Shown here piece after piece: positions 11,737 to 24,990 of a stretch of 64,000 nucleotides of DNA. The translations under genes and the position numbers were made by a program. The notes under the pieces were generated by a model. That model saw nothing but the letters and a program-made list of their open reading frames with translations, had not been told where the DNA came from and searched no databases. Source of the DNA: Pseudoscleropodium purum (lineage: Eukaryota > Streptophyta > Bryopsida > Hypnales > Brachytheciaceae); the NCBI GenBank assembly GCA_963969395.1, contig OZ017797.1, forward strand, positions 1,364,001 through 1,428,000, given 5' to 3'. Within the stretch, counting starts at the first letter, position 1; each line of letters begins with the position of its first letter.

Positions 11737-14700
11737 GTTCCACTTGATGTCATAGTAGGTAGCACTAATATAGCGATGGAGATTGAGCCATTGCTAGAAG
11801 TTGCTCAGGATGTTGTGGATCATTCCTTAGACAACGTTTTCAAAAGTATATAGAAGACATTGGTAAACCTTGATGCTTTGTTAATGGAAATGGATACAGA
11901 ATGGGATTGGCCGTCCTCTGTGTCTTGTTGCACGTCAATTGGGTTGGACGATGAACTGGTGTTTTTTTGTCAATCTCCAAGCAGCTCTAATGATATTCTA
12001 GATTTTGAAATGATGTAGCTGCTCTTTGTTGGGAGGTGTCTTTTGTGTGATTCAAAGTTTGTTGTAGTACATAGATAGGACCTACACTTACTACATCCTA
12101 GTTGTGTGATTTTATATTATAGCTTATTAGATATGAAATGAGATTGTTTGAACCCTTGTTTTATTAGGCCTATTTAGCTGTGTCTTCTTATATTCTTCAT
12201 ATGTTGTGGATAATACTCCGTTGTTGATCACATTATATATGGCACTTATTGATATTGCATCTTTGGTTGTCCTACATTCAAAATTGAATGTCAGTGGATC
12301 ATGCAATGGCACCAGCTACTTTGTCAATCCAAAATGTGATTCATTATGAAGAGCAACCTTCAATCTTCAAAGAGGGCGATGTTTCTGAAGACATTGTTGA
12401 AGAGGTGCCACCTATGATCCCTGTCACTTTGGAAAACAAAGATGCTAATCAGAGGGCTCAAAAACTAGACTTTGTGTCTACAATTTCTAGTCTACACCTA
12501 CATCCTATCAATCATTCATGTATGAAGATTCCCTTATGTCACTTGGTTCCAGTGCCAATGGTTAGGCCCACATTGTTCTATGACCTAATAAAACTTAAGC
12601 AGGAGTTTATCCTTGGATACAAAGAAGGAACTAGAGTCTTTTACGTTTCCGTCTTGAATGACCAAGGCTAGTCATGGGTTTTCTCCAAGGCAAAGAAGAC
12701 AAAGTGGGGAACCTTGTGGAATTTTGTCAACAATGAATTTAATGCCTACCTTTAGAATAAGCAAGGTCTGGAGCAATTGGTGGATGCGAAATTCTATGTT
12801 TGTGATGGAAACCACAAGCATATCATATGGATGAGACACATTAGCCAATTGTACAACACTAATTTGATGTGGCATAAATCTCTGGACTCCATTATAATGG
12901 AGACAAAGGGACGAATTGGTGCAATAATGCAAGTCATGCATGATATTAATAAGTATATTCTTTTGTTCAGTGAGTTTTTGAATTGAGTATCTTTCTTTAC
13001 CTTCACTACCTTATTGTGTGATGTTGGTCTTGTGGATAGGCACACTGAGAACTCCCACATAAAGATGAACCTAGTGCATACACTATACCGAGTTCGGAAA
13101 TATGGGTCCATTCCATTGGAGAAGTTCAATGAGCTTCTTAGTAATGAGGATATCAAGACGTGTCAAAAGACTATTCGGAAGACATGGTCTTCCGATGCCT
13201 TTAGAGGTTTTCACATCCTTCATTTTTCAAGTAAGTTTGATTTTTGTCCTCATGAATCTATTACATCTATCTCTTGCAAATCTTTGCTAATTGTAACGTT
13301 CTAGCTATAATTGATAACTCTTTGAGTAACGTGTTGAATTTGACCTACAATTTCTAGCAAGAGATTGCAACTACATTAGATGCAGTTGTCCACAAATATC
13401 ATGAGGATACTCTGATAGAAGAAGTCAATGACATAGAGGTTGCCGCTGCCATGAAGAACTTTGTTAGGGAAACTACCAATAAGCTGTACAAGAAGTTGTC
13501 AAAGATTGTCCCTATTGCAAATCCAACCTTAGGAGATGAGTGGCTCCATGAGATACTTTATGAATCATTTTACGATTTCAATGTTTTGAATTGCAAGCTC
13601 TTGGTTTGAGTTATTGATTTCTTGATTGCTCTTTTCAGATTGAAAGGCATTGGAGCATGTACTCTGTCCTGGCGTTGACACTAGACAAGCTACAGAATAT
13701 AGCTACCTCAAATGCAGATAGTTGCATATTAAGGTGAAGTGGCTTAGGTGGCTAAATTCATCAAGTTCGACGCCTGAGGCACGCCGCTTCCCTCCTAGAC
13801 CAACCAATGAAGACAAGATCAATGCTTTTCTAACAAAGGCTTGTTGGTATGCTAGGGTAAGTGATACTCTTTTTTTTTTGTTTCTCTTCCATTTGAATTA
13901 GTTCTATTTTTAACTTCTTTCTTATTTGCATATCAGTTTTATTATTTTTCAAATTGAAGACATTACCGTTGAGATATACAAAAACATTGTTTGGTTTGAT
14001 AATATTCTAGTGAATATAGAGGTTGTTGGAGAGCCCAAGTCAGTACCTACCTACATTGAGGGTTAGAGAATGAAGGTATGGAATCATGCATATGCCAATG
14101 TCTTCAAAGGTTCTGATGCCTTCAAAAAGTTAGATCCATTTAAGGAATTCAAGGGCTCCCTTCTTACAATAAAGCGGATTATTTATAGGTAATCTATTAC
14201 AATTGAATAATGTTAGAACCTTCAAATTTGAGTGATTATGTGTTGTCTTGGTAATTATTGATTCAATTGATTGAGTTCTTGTTCAAGTATTTCAAGTTTG
14301 AGCTATACGCAAAGAAGGCCATTGTGAAGGCTGATTTGCTTCCTTTCTTGAATACGTGGTTAGATTGATCCTCTCCAAATTGCATGTTCTCTCCATCACA
14401 GATGAAGAATTGGACAAGCGGACATCTTCAAGTTGGGGCTTAGTATGTGGAGTGTAGCCAAGGCTATACCCCTTGGAGGAGATGGCTCTTTTTCAATCCG
14501 TTAAGGAGACCGCTATAGTGGAGACTGAGTTTGACGAATTTGCAAACATGGACAAGGAAACTCGAGCAAAGGCCATCAAGAGGCAAGAGTTGTCTAACAA
14601 AAATAAAAGAGGAGCAATGGGAAGAAGCAAGGAAGAAAACTGAAGAAAATGAGGCAAAGAAGAAAGATCAACAAGTTGAAAAAGCTAAGGCCAACGCTAA

Positions 14701-16516
14701 GGAAAAGTCCAAAGGAAAGAAGAGGAAAGTAGAGACGCCCAATTTGAATCAAGCAACAAGTGATGGAGCGATGAAGGACACATCTTCAAGGTTTTTTTTA
14801 ACTTAGGAGTGTCTCCTTCATCGCCTACCAGCTCAAGATTAAGGCTTAGAGTCATAATATATTATTGATGAATGCATCTTGAATGTTTCGGTGACTACTT
14901 TGATTGGATCTGAGAATGGTCCAATTCCTGACATGTTCAATGATGTCATTTCCTTCCTTGATAAGGTAAATCTCTAACCGTAGAGAATGACTTGTTTAAT
15001 TGAATTCATATCCGTCTTTTTTTATTTTTTATGTATAGCTTGTATTCATGTATAAAATTGTTTATTCATTTTTCAAAATTGCACTAATTTTTTTTTGGGG
15101 TCTTATATGTATGCAACATGCATCAGAGAAGGACAGATTTTTCAACGGCACTTTCACTAAGAAAACTGCTGTAGATCTTATCATTCTTAACAATCCAGAA
15201 GGTCTACTAGTTCCTACCGTTTCTAAACCATTGGAATCCATTTCGAAGTAGAACCAATTTTCAGAGGATGGGCTTCAAACTGTCTTCGACTTTGCTAATA
15301 ACTATCTACCTGACAACAGTGCTCTTATTGTGATGTACCCATTTAGCCGTGACATTAAGTCCTATCTCTTGGGTTGTTGTGAGTCATGTGGATAGTCACA
15401 ACGTGATTGGTGGGGCATGAATAAGTTGCACTTAACATTGCCCTCTGACACCTCCTCCACAATAAATAGAGCCATCACTATAATAATATTGATTTGTCTT
15501 CAAATTTTGTATTTGTTTTTGGAATTTAGATACTAATTTAATGCTTTTGGTAGACTATGCACTTTGTTTTATCACTCTACATCAAAGTTCCAACTCGGAA
15601 ATCCAATTCCAAGTTCTCGTTCTAGTGAGTTCTTGCTCATGAGGTTGTAGGTGTTGATGTTGGCAAAGATGACATCCTTCAAAAATTTTGCAATAAGGAT
15701 GATGTAGCTATGACTGGCAGCAAACCTTGGAAGGGTTCTCAAGAGAAAGCACACCCATTTTTACAGATGCTCATTAAGGCCACTACTTTGCTTAGTGACA
15801 TCATTATGGACTGCATTGTGTCTACAAGTTAGTTTTTATTTATCAATTGGCTTTTGCAAGGACTTATTCAATTTCAATGAATGGAATGGAATGGAATTCC
15901 TAATACCTCTTTTAGGTTTATTTCTGTATTCTTGCAAGTTCAAGCATCTACACTTGTCAGGGTACTGGTCACCATATTCTAGCCTTGGAAGAGGATAGGG
16001 CCATATTTGAGGCCCTTCTTGCTCCATTTATCCCCATTGATGAAATTCCTAACACAAAACCACAGTGCTCTACAACCCCCGCCATTGATCTAGTCGATGA
16101 AGACGTTCTGGTTCGCCGTGTCATAAAGATTTCTTAATTCAATAAGTAAGTTTCTCCGTAGTCTTTTTAACTCTAATCTCATTCACCATATTCAATTTTG
16201 TTCTCATATTTGATTTTTGTTGTTTTATAGGCAAGCTCAAGAAGTGAAGATGTTACTACATCGACCATTTCTAGCAGACCTGGCTTTCTTACATAGCCCC
16301 CTAGAATCATTTTTGTTGTCAATGTATGCTAAGGCTATAGCCAAGCAATTCGACATCCATGACCCCAAACTGTCTTGGAAGTCTTCTAAGCTAGATCCTC
16401 GTGTTTTAAAGTTTATAGATGATTCAGCTATAGAGTCTGACTCTCAACCATCAGATTGTGATGATAGCTCTACTTCTAGATCTTCTAGTAGTAGCTTCTA
16501 CGGTGATACTCTATGA
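11737..16516 (+). pseudogene. Decayed ParB/Srx-like plus amino-methyltransferase (N4/N6 type) gene
   Basis: Many exon-like segments read in order on the plus strand. 12288-12952 has a ParB/sulfiredoxin-like pattern: KIPLCHLVPVPMVRPT, then FYVCDGNHKH..W (DGNHK at 12804-12818). Exon 13040-13230 joins it in frame (AA|G). A Lys/Glu-rich coiled coil lies at 14590-14790. 15120-15350 reads AVDLIILNNPEG, the place of motif IV, then LPDNSALIVMYP. 15715-16000 reads GSKPWKGSQEKAHPFLQML, DIIMDC and GTGHHILALEEDR, the late motif X/I order of group-beta amino-methyltransferases. The last exon, 16231-16516, ends in a Ser-rich tail. In-frame stops at 11851, 12669, 12753, 14064, 14366, 15249, 15393 and 16135 plus frame problems near 13730 and 15827 make it a pseudogene. 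The segment 11737-12018 may be its first exon or a separate gene. Motif IV is NNPE, not the usual (D/N/S)PP(Y/F/W). Confidence 0.65.
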
Positions 16517-19500
16517 GGTCTATATAGACTGTTCTTCTTTATATTGTTTTCATTTCTTTTATAGGCATGATGTTTTGTATTTTTTAATGATTTATTGTTG
16601 TTCCTCACCCTATTGTGTATTTAGAATGAATAAACTACCATTGTATTTTTTGTTTTCATATTGTAAATTACCCTTGAACACTAAACCACAATTATAGGGC
16701 CACACTCAAAAATTCACAAAATTTTATGTCAATTTATGAAGGCTCTTTAGCTCCTCAGTTCTTGGGCTCATACTCCAAGTCTCACTAAATAGCACTCCCG
16801 TTCCTACCAAAGAGAATCTAAAAATACTTTATTTTATGACCTCCATATTTGTGCAAATTGGGCTCCCTTGTGCTTATACTTCTAAACATTGAAGACGGTT
16901 TCTATTTTATTTTTTTGGTGAAATCTAATCGCTATAAAGTCCTTACAAATTGCAAATTTTTAGTTTATTTTTGTTCATGACTTTCTATTTATTATTAATT
17001 TATACCTTGTTGTATCTATTTTTTGTGACAAATTGTCTTTTTTTTCAAACGATATTGTTTAAGTACTTTCAAGTAGTCATAATACTCAGAATAGTGATCT
17101 TAGTTGTCAATTTTTTATATCAACAACTGAGATTGTTCTATTTTGTACTAATCCTAGTATTCTTAGTACTAAGTACTAAAATTGAGTATTTAGCAAATCA
17201 TTGCAAAAAACATTTAAGTTTCTCTTGCATTCTCCCTTTATTGAAAACAATTGGTGATGAATTTTTAAATTTTGATTAGAGAGCTTGGAGAAATTACTAT
17301 TCATTTTTTAGAAAACTACATGAGTTAAAAGGTAGGGTCTATTTAATTCAAAAGGGAAAAAATTATATAATATGTAGGGCTACTATAGCCTATAGGGTCC
17401 GTGAAATGCTATAAAGTCTATTGTATATAAATTAGGCTATGTAAATACATCATGTAGTAGGAATTTTTATTATTAAATTAACTTTTAACAAATAGGGGTT
17501 GTGCAAATTTTTAATAGTATAGTGAGTATAGATGTAGATAGATAATTTTATATAGATGTTAAAATAGATACAATCAAAGGAATATATTATAAAGGGTAAT
17601 TGATTGAGATTGTGCCATGGTACCAATATTATACGGTATATATCAAAAAATTAAGTGTAACTGTAAGACATTGACCACAAGTATAAAAAATTGTCACATT
17701 GTACAAGTAGGAAGGTTTACCTTAGCAAGTTCAACGAACTTAAACTTTTACAATACAAGGATAGACTTTATATTCCATTTAACTTAAATCTTTGAAACTA
17801 TATGTATTACACACTCATATTGAATGGGATGTTCACAGGATAGATTCAAGTGGGGCTTTTGAAGTTTTCAATGGTAAACTTGTCATTAATCTATATAAAA
17901 AGAGGTTGTTTTAGAAGATGAAAAGTCCAAAATTGCTAAATTTTGATACATTGTCCAAAATTAAAAAATAAGAATTGAATTCCAACTAAATAAATTGTAT
18001 TAGAAAATAAGGCAATATGTAGAAAAAATTTCAGTCCATTTGATGACGTGGATTGAAAGATTATAACTTTTGAAGTAAAAAAAAACTTTTTTCAATCTTG
18101 TAAAACATGATAAGTAGACTTTAAGCCCTCTTGGAGTAAAATTTTTGCTCTACATAAAATGATGATTTTGACCATTCATAAGCATATGTTGTTAGGCTCA
18201 CTCATGAAAAAAATTCAAAAGCAAAAATGGAGTCTAGCTTACATTAAATCAATTTGCAATGAAAGGAGGTAAAGTGCATTAGCAATATACTAGTCATTTT
18301 TTTTAATGATTTCTTGTGCAATGTGGAAATTTTCTATTTGAAATCTATGTAATAGAAAAATTAGAGAAAAAAATTTGAAATATGTGGAAAAAAATTTAGA
18401 AACTTTGACACTATAAACTGCAAGATAATAGGGATTGAAGTTAGAAGAAAAAGTTTTTTTCTTGAAGTCTCTCTTGTATAGCTAACAAAGTTTGACTCCT
18501 CTTAGAATGTGATTTGAGGTTTCAATTTTCATAGACCATTATATGCTATATTTTATTAGTAACATATATGGCAAATTTGAAAAGATTATGAGCATTTTTG
18601 CAAAAGATGCCTAAAAGATGTCCAAATTATTGAGGCTACTAAAAAATTTGGAGAGCATAATTTTTTATTTAGGAACCGAATTAGAAAAAAAAAATTATAT
18701 TCAAACTACTAAGAGAATAAATGTTTACATTTTGTGTCAAAATTCCATAAATATTTGACCAGAATAGACTTTGTAGGAACATATCCAAATTTTCAATTGT
18801 CCATTGAATAGACAATTTGTGTTTAGGGGTTAAAAACTACCACTTGGTCAATGGTACTTGAATTGAATTGATTATTGTTGGTTTCATAGTATAACTTTAT
18901 ATATGCATATAGTAGAGGGAAAGAAAAATTTGTTAGGAAGTGTGGGTGCGGGAATAATTAGACACTTAAATTTATATGTAACATAGCCCCACTTAAAAGA
19001 CTGCATGAATGAATTTATAAAAAAACATAGGTTATTGGAAATATGCCCCTATAGCTTTTTATGTAAAAATACGGTCATCTTAAATACAAAAATTAAAGTA
19101 AATAGCTCCACATTAAATATCCTCTTAACACACATGTATACCTTAAATTACAAGGAATGATCTTTCCGAGTTAGAGAGATTTAAGAAACATCTATATGCA
19201 CATCTTTCCTTCTCAAAAAAAATTCAAAAAAATCCAAAGTTCCCAGCTAGGAAAGTTCAATGTTAGGATGTCACATGTCCAATTTTATACAATGAGTATT
19301 TATTTATTGTAATTAAATTTTCCTATTTGAACTTCACACTATAACTAGTCTTTCAGTATAATGTTTCAATTTACAAGACAATAAAATTTCTTGGCTTTGA
19401 AATCAAGTATCTTTCTATCCCCCTATTATACATACACTCCTCTTTGCTTTCCTTACCAATAAGTAAAACCAATCCAATTATTAAGAAATTAATCAAAAGA

Positions 19501-22500
19501 TACAAGTAGCAATGAAGAAAGTGTACAGATTTCTCATTTAGCTATTTTATTTCTACACCCATCAAAACATTTCTCATTTAATTATTTTTTTACTTAGTGT
19601 AGAAAGTGATCCTTAAAGGAGCAACAATGCTTTTTTCATCCATGGCCATTGATGAGACATGCCAAATATAAATTGGAAATACTTTTTTTTCATTCAAACA
19701 CATACATATTCATCCCCCAAAAGTAATATCATCTCATTTTGTAGTAATTTTGTAGTAATCTAATAATTCATCCATTTGAATAGTGATATGTACCATCAAA
19801 TATTTTCTAGATAAATTGAAAAAACTCCTTACTGCTAAAAAAACTATGTTTGGGAAGGATTGAATTGAGACTGCAACACTCTGTTCTCCCGAGTGTGATT
19901 TTTATTTCTACCTCAAATTAGGATGTTTAGCAATTAACACATGTAGCTTTGGAAGGTGCCTTTACTTCTTATGCATCGAATTACACCTTAAAATAGACTA
20001 GATTCATACAAAATAGTCAAATTTCATTTATGAGCTAAAAAAAATTTAATTGCATTTAAATATTAATCTTATGTTTTTATTGCATACACTTTGAGTTATC
20101 TATCACTATGAAATTTTTTACTTTGCTTCAAGAAAAAATGTCATTGTTAAAATTTTTACAATTAAAAGTGAAAATTTTAATTAGTAAATATAGCAAAATC
20201 AATCCAATTAATTTGAAATTAATCCATCAAGTACAAGTAGCAATGGAGATTCATGTGCAGATTTCTCAATTAATTATTTTATTTTTACAACCAAAACATC
20301 CATGGAAATGACCTTCAAGTCAAATTTCCCTATGAAGCTAAATTATACCTATAAATTGATTGATCATATATAAAAACTTGATAATTTATGTTTATAAGGA
20401 AACAAACTACTTATTGATGTTGATTTTTTCATTGACATTAGAGGAAATTTGAGGCCTGTAAAAGGCCGTTTTGGGCATTTCCTATTCTTGTTCCCTCGCA
20501 ACAAAGGGATATGATTGATTGTCAGAAAAAATAATTTTAAGAAAAAATAAAAAAATTTTAACTCTTGAAATATGAAAAAAAAGTTGAAAAAAAATTAGAA
20601 ATGACCTTGGCACTCTCTCGACCATGTCAAAGTGCACTATTGGTAGTGTTCATTGCATTCTCGGGGCTAGATAACTTGTAGTTCCCTTTTGCCCTCAAAT
20701 TTCTCCTAATGTTTTTTTGAAAGATTAATATAATTTTGGAAAGCAAAAATTTAAGGTTGAAATAAAATTATCAAATTATAATATATTTTAGAATAATTTA
20801 ACATATGTACTATAAACAAAGGTTAGAATGAAAAACATAATTCTATAATGTAATATTTTAAATTTAAAAGAAAAAAAGTCAAATAAAAACTACACAATTT
20901 TGTACAATAGTTTGATTTTGATATTAGGAAGCTAACAATTGCAATAGTTCTTTTGATCCTTTCATTTTTTGAAAGGTTTTTTTTCAAAATTTTAAAATAG
21001 AGAAGAAACAAAACTTGTTAAGCTTCATTTTAATAGTTTAAAATATATACCAAAATTGGATATATTGGAAGTTAGAATTGAGGCCCATTGACTTTGGAGA
21101 TTTGTTGATCTTTAAAGGTTAAAGTACTTTTTACCATTCTCTTCAATTTATCATTCTTCATATTTGCCATTGAGAATAGTGAGATATTGTATGTTGTGTT
21201 ATGACTTACAAAAACAATATCATTAATTCCATTGACAAATGTAGTAAGAAGAGCAAACTTGTCTTTAAAATGTGTTTACAAATACCAGTTTAAAGCTTCA
21301 TTGTAAGAATGTAGGGTAACAACACCTAATTGTGAACTATTTGCAAAATTGTCCCATCTAGATTCTTACCTAAAATATACAATAGGATGAGAGTTTGATT
21401 TTAACTACACCTATTTTCTAATACTTTAAAAAAGTTAAAATTTATTCATGTAGAATCCAAAAATTACATTCTAAGAGAATCCAAAATCCCCTTTCAAATT
21501 TGAACAAGAGACAAGAAAACTTTTACAGTCCAAGAATAGGAACCATCTCCCAAACCTTCATTAGTTTTTACCTTAGTAGTAGCTAGTTGATTTTGTAAAA
21601 TAATTTTCACCAATACAAATTTTATCAATGCAAATCGTTTAAAGGGACTTAATTGGTACTTTGTTAATTAATATGAAGTAGGTAAAGCAAGAACCATTTT
21701 ATTACTAATAATCCTTTAAGATTCAAGCGATTTGTTTCTAGTTGTTTATTGATTTGGACAACTTTTGAAGGATATATTTCTAACATTTTTGTAGAGCATA
21801 ATCATTTGAGTAGAATGACATTTAGAGTTTGTAGGTGATTTAGTTTCAAGAGGAATTGAATAAGAACAGGATGGATTACAACATTTTTATACAAAAATTT
21901 AGAGTAGGCTTTTAGATTTCTTCAATGGAACATTGTGACTCCAAGTATCTATTTGATTTAGCTTATAATAATGTGCCATGTATTGTTGCCATAGCCAAAA
22001 TTAAAATTAAAATAAATTTCTCAAAAACTTCAATATTTTATATATTTTATATTGTGAGTTGGAATGTCACAAAACAAAGATCTTTGCATTCCCTCCTTGC
22101 AAAGAACTTTTTAATGGTACCAAAAATATAATCAGGAAATGCAAGATCTAAAAGATCTCGCGATAACAAACCAACCAAACCAACAACTTCATATAAAATA
22201 AAGACTATATTTTAATTTATAAATAATTCAAAATTCAATATCCTTTTTTATTGTGAATCATAACGCCATGAAATAAAGTCCATAAACACTTCCTCGTTGA
22301 AAGCTTTTAGATTGTATTAAAATGCCATTGGTGGATGTATAGTTTTAGAGATCTCACCATAACAAACAAAACAAACAACCTAATATAATAGTGCATTGGT
22401 AGTGAACATTTCATGTATGGATGTTTTGTCGGCCTAAAAGATACGTTTGTGGACTTGACCCATGTATTGTCTATATTAAAATATTACTTATTATATAATT

Positions 22501-22822
22501 TGTGCACCTAAAATTGTAGGTTGGTTTAGAATTTATTAGATAGGTGCTAGTGGATGTTTTTGTTTTTTCTTTCGTCAATTTATTGATGGATGAAAATTTA
22601 TAATCTATATCAATATTTTCATCGTCTCTTCTTTTTAGAAAAGGGACACAATTAGATGCACTTCCCTTATTAAATATTTTTTAATCACTTACACCACCCA
22701 CTCACCCTCATCGACCTAGTGGGGGAGAAAGAAGGGTCGGTTTTGAGTGATGACTAATGAAAGGATGATGTGATTGATCACAAATCGAATCTACAGACGG
22801 CGGAGATCTGACAAGGCCAGAC
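16517..22822. other. Long AT-rich intergenic stretch
   Basis: Contains one MITE (20436-20711) and a pair of similar segments: around 19460-19580 and 20195-20300 share CAATCCAATTA, ATACAAGTAGCAATG and AGATTTCTCA in the same order, an old partial duplication. I see no coding sequence in the rest; frames are short and rich in Phe, Ile, Lys and Asn as expected of AT-rich DNA. Confidence 0.6.
20436..20711. mobile_element. MITE, CATTAG-terminus family, copy 1 (diverged)
   Basis: Inverted ends CATTAGAGGAAATTTGAGG (left) and CATTAGGAGAAATTTGAGGG (right, on the minus strand). The middle has the family's AT core of runs of A and T followed by a GACC..GGCA..CTCGACCATGTCAAA segment that corresponds to the better preserved copies at 38284 and 55731. 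Flanking nonamers TTTCATTGA and TTTTTTTGA match at 7 of 9 positions, compatible with a Mutator-type target duplication, but the other copies do not confirm this. Confidence 0.6.
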
Positions 22823-22975
22823 ACGTCATTCATGGAGAGACCCGATCAGCCTTTGGTGGGGAGAGTTGTAGAAGGGCGGGAAACCCACCTTTCCCAGGCA
22901 ATTTGAAATTCGGCGGGGCGTTCCCAATGCTTCCCAAACTTTTTCCTGCAGAAGGCCCCGGTCGCTTGATATAAT
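22823..22975 (+). promoter_or_regulatory. S-phase type promoter of the first H2A gene
   Basis: Three elements in order: ACGTCA (22823-22828), the plant histone hexamer; GGGCGGGAAA (22874-22883), a consensus E2F site (TTTCCCGCCC on the other strand); and TATAAT (22970-22975), about 125 nt before the ATG. CGGCGGGGCG at 22911-22920 also occurs upstream of the second H2A gene. The set is what is expected of a replication-linked histone gene. Confidence 0.65.
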
Positions 22976-23097
22976 ACTTGCGAGTGCTGTCTCGAATTCA
23001 GTCTTCCCACATTGCCTGTTTCCTCTTCACTCTCCGCTTTGCATACTCCTCTTTCCTTGCTTGTGTTTGTTCTTTAGCTTGAGGTTATCGGATCGCT

Positions 23098-23642
23098 ATG
23101 TCTGGAAGAGGGAAGTCTAACGCTGCTCGGAAGAAGTCCGTAACGAAGTCCGCGAAGGCGGGGCTTCAGTTTCCAGTTGGAAGACTCGGGCGCTACTTGA
23201 AGAAGGGTCGCTATGCACAGCGTTTGGGATCCGGAGCTCCCGTTTATCTGGCTGCCGTTCTGGAGTACCTTGCTGCCGAGGTGAGCTTGGGATGAGTTTT
23301 GTACACATTTATCGTACTCTGAATTTTTATTTTGATGGAGATTCAGTTGCAGAACAAGATGTAATTAGAACTGTTCGATGTTCGCAGGTTCTGGAGTTGG
23401 CTGGCAATGCTAGCAGAGACAACAAGAAGAGCAGGATCATCCCCCGTCATATTCAGCTTGCCATCAGGAACGACGAGGAGCTTGGAAAGCTGCTTTCTGG
23501 CGTGACGATCGCATACGGAGGTGTCTTGCCCAACATCCATAGCGTATTGTTGCCGAAGAAATCTGCTGCTGGAACCGGGGCTGGAGAGAAGCCCGAGAAG
23601 CCTGCGAAGAAGGCTAAGGTTGAGAAGGCGGCTAAAGAGTGA
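23098..23642 (+). CDS. Histone H2A, 145 aa, one intron
   Basis: Core nucleosomal histone. Exon 1 is 23098-23280 (61 codons, starting [13 protein letters not shown]), the intron 23281-23387 (GT..AG) and exon 2 23388-23642. Canonical H2A blocks are present: [27 protein letters not shown], then [30 protein letters not shown] and [16 protein letters not shown]. The acidic-patch residues of EYLAAE and NDEEL are intact. The C-terminal tail is Lys/Ala/Glu rich ([10 protein letters not shown]) and has neither the SQEF of H2A.X nor an SPKK of H2A.W, so it is a canonical-type or lineage-specific H2A. The second copy at 25074 faces it tail to tail. An AATAAA (23653-23658) and a hairpin (23668-23683) follow the stop. 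Confidence 0.96.
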
Positions 23643-23667
23643 ACCTTGATCGAATAAACTAACAAAT

Positions 23668-23703
23668 GGTGTTTTACAACACCACCTTTGCAAAGATGTT
23701 GTC
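23668..23703 (+). promoter_or_regulatory. Histone-type 3' UTR stem-loop and downstream element, first H2A gene
   Basis: GGTGTT-TTAC-AACACC (23668-23683) forms a perfect 6-bp stem with a 4-nt loop (7 bp if T23667-A23684 pairs), 25 nt after the stop codon, directly followed by ACC. Ten nt further on, AGATGTTGTC (23694-23703) is shared with the other gene. Size, loop length, position and trailing ACC match the replication-dependent histone mRNA stem-loop; the fourth stem base (G) and third loop base (A) depart from the animal consensus. Confidence 0.6.
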
Positions 23704-24990
23704 ACTTCGTCTTATTTGTTTTCTCGTCTGTGAGTTATGTTTCACGTTAATTCGTATTGAACTAGGTAGAGTCTTGCCCTGCATTCCCTTAGATAATCGT
23801 ACACTAGAAATCACTAGCTTTCGAAGATGGCAATGTATTTTCCAATACAAGCACAGATAAATGCACACGCAGATAAGCGAAGTTGTGCTCACTTTGTCCT
23901 CTGTAGAGGACCGTAGGATTTTAGCAATTAGGAGTTGCATGTGCTTTCTCTTTCTCACTGTTGTTTGCTTGGTGATGATTTTGGATCTCAGGGAATAGTG
24001 GGATTCCTTACGCATTAATGATTGGAAATCCCGGGTTTGTACATGCGTGCACGCTATATTTCATATTTCCGCCAGAGCACTGAAATGAGACTGTCGCTTT
24101 CTTTCTGAGAACGGAAGCGCTACTAAGTGAAGCGATCTACAGTGAGCAAACAAATGTGTACACTGCCTCCTTGAGAAAAGGTCGACAATTCGCCTTTCTG
24201 AAAAAAAAACGCGTGCAAGAGAAACTTTCCGCAATGACATCGCAGTACTGATTGAAAAGGAATGATGCTATATGTTAACATCAAATAATCTACACTTTCT
24301 GATGCAGCTGCTCAAAATGGAACAAAAAGGCCGTGACCAGTAAGCGCCATTTATGTATCATTAGAGCATGTCGTACACGAAGAACTTAATAAAAAGTGCA
24401 CATTTCTCCACACGGGTAAATCATTGTCTCTTTGTGAGTGAAAGAAATATTTTTATTGACTCGTTTGGATGTTTGAAAAAAATCTGCGGTTCCTCATCGT
24501 GGACAGGGAAATAGCCACTTGACAAGCATTCCTCCTCCCGTGAAAACAATGGAGAAACGTTATTAGAATTGAAATGGTCAAGGGGAAACTAAACCAGTCT
24601 CATTAGACCAATTAAATGCTTTGAAGAACTGCCAGTGAAATAATTATTTTGGTGACAAATGGTCAAATTTGCTGACGGAATAAGGGATTCGTTTTAGTAT
24701 CAGAACGGCTGCTGAACAGTTCAAAACGAACTCAAATTCAGTCTCTGTACACTTCAAAAAGCGTCACTGGAGATGAAGTAGTAATATTCAGCGAGGTTCA
24801 GAAGTAGCCACAAAAATTATCGTTCACTTGAAAAGAAATTTCCTACACCAACTACACCTGAAAATACAGCAGCGACTGCCCTACCTAGTTCTACAGACAT
24901 ATTGTTCACACTGCAGGACACCCGATCACTAGCAAACACATGAGGGCAGAGAAACAATGCCGCTGAATCTGAACACTTCAGTGGAGGAGC
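23704..24990. other. Spacer between the convergent H2A genes
   Basis: About 1.3 kb with no reading frame that resembles a protein. Composition is less AT-rich than the intergenic blocks. I see no further histone gene, RNA gene or element. Confidence 0.6.
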
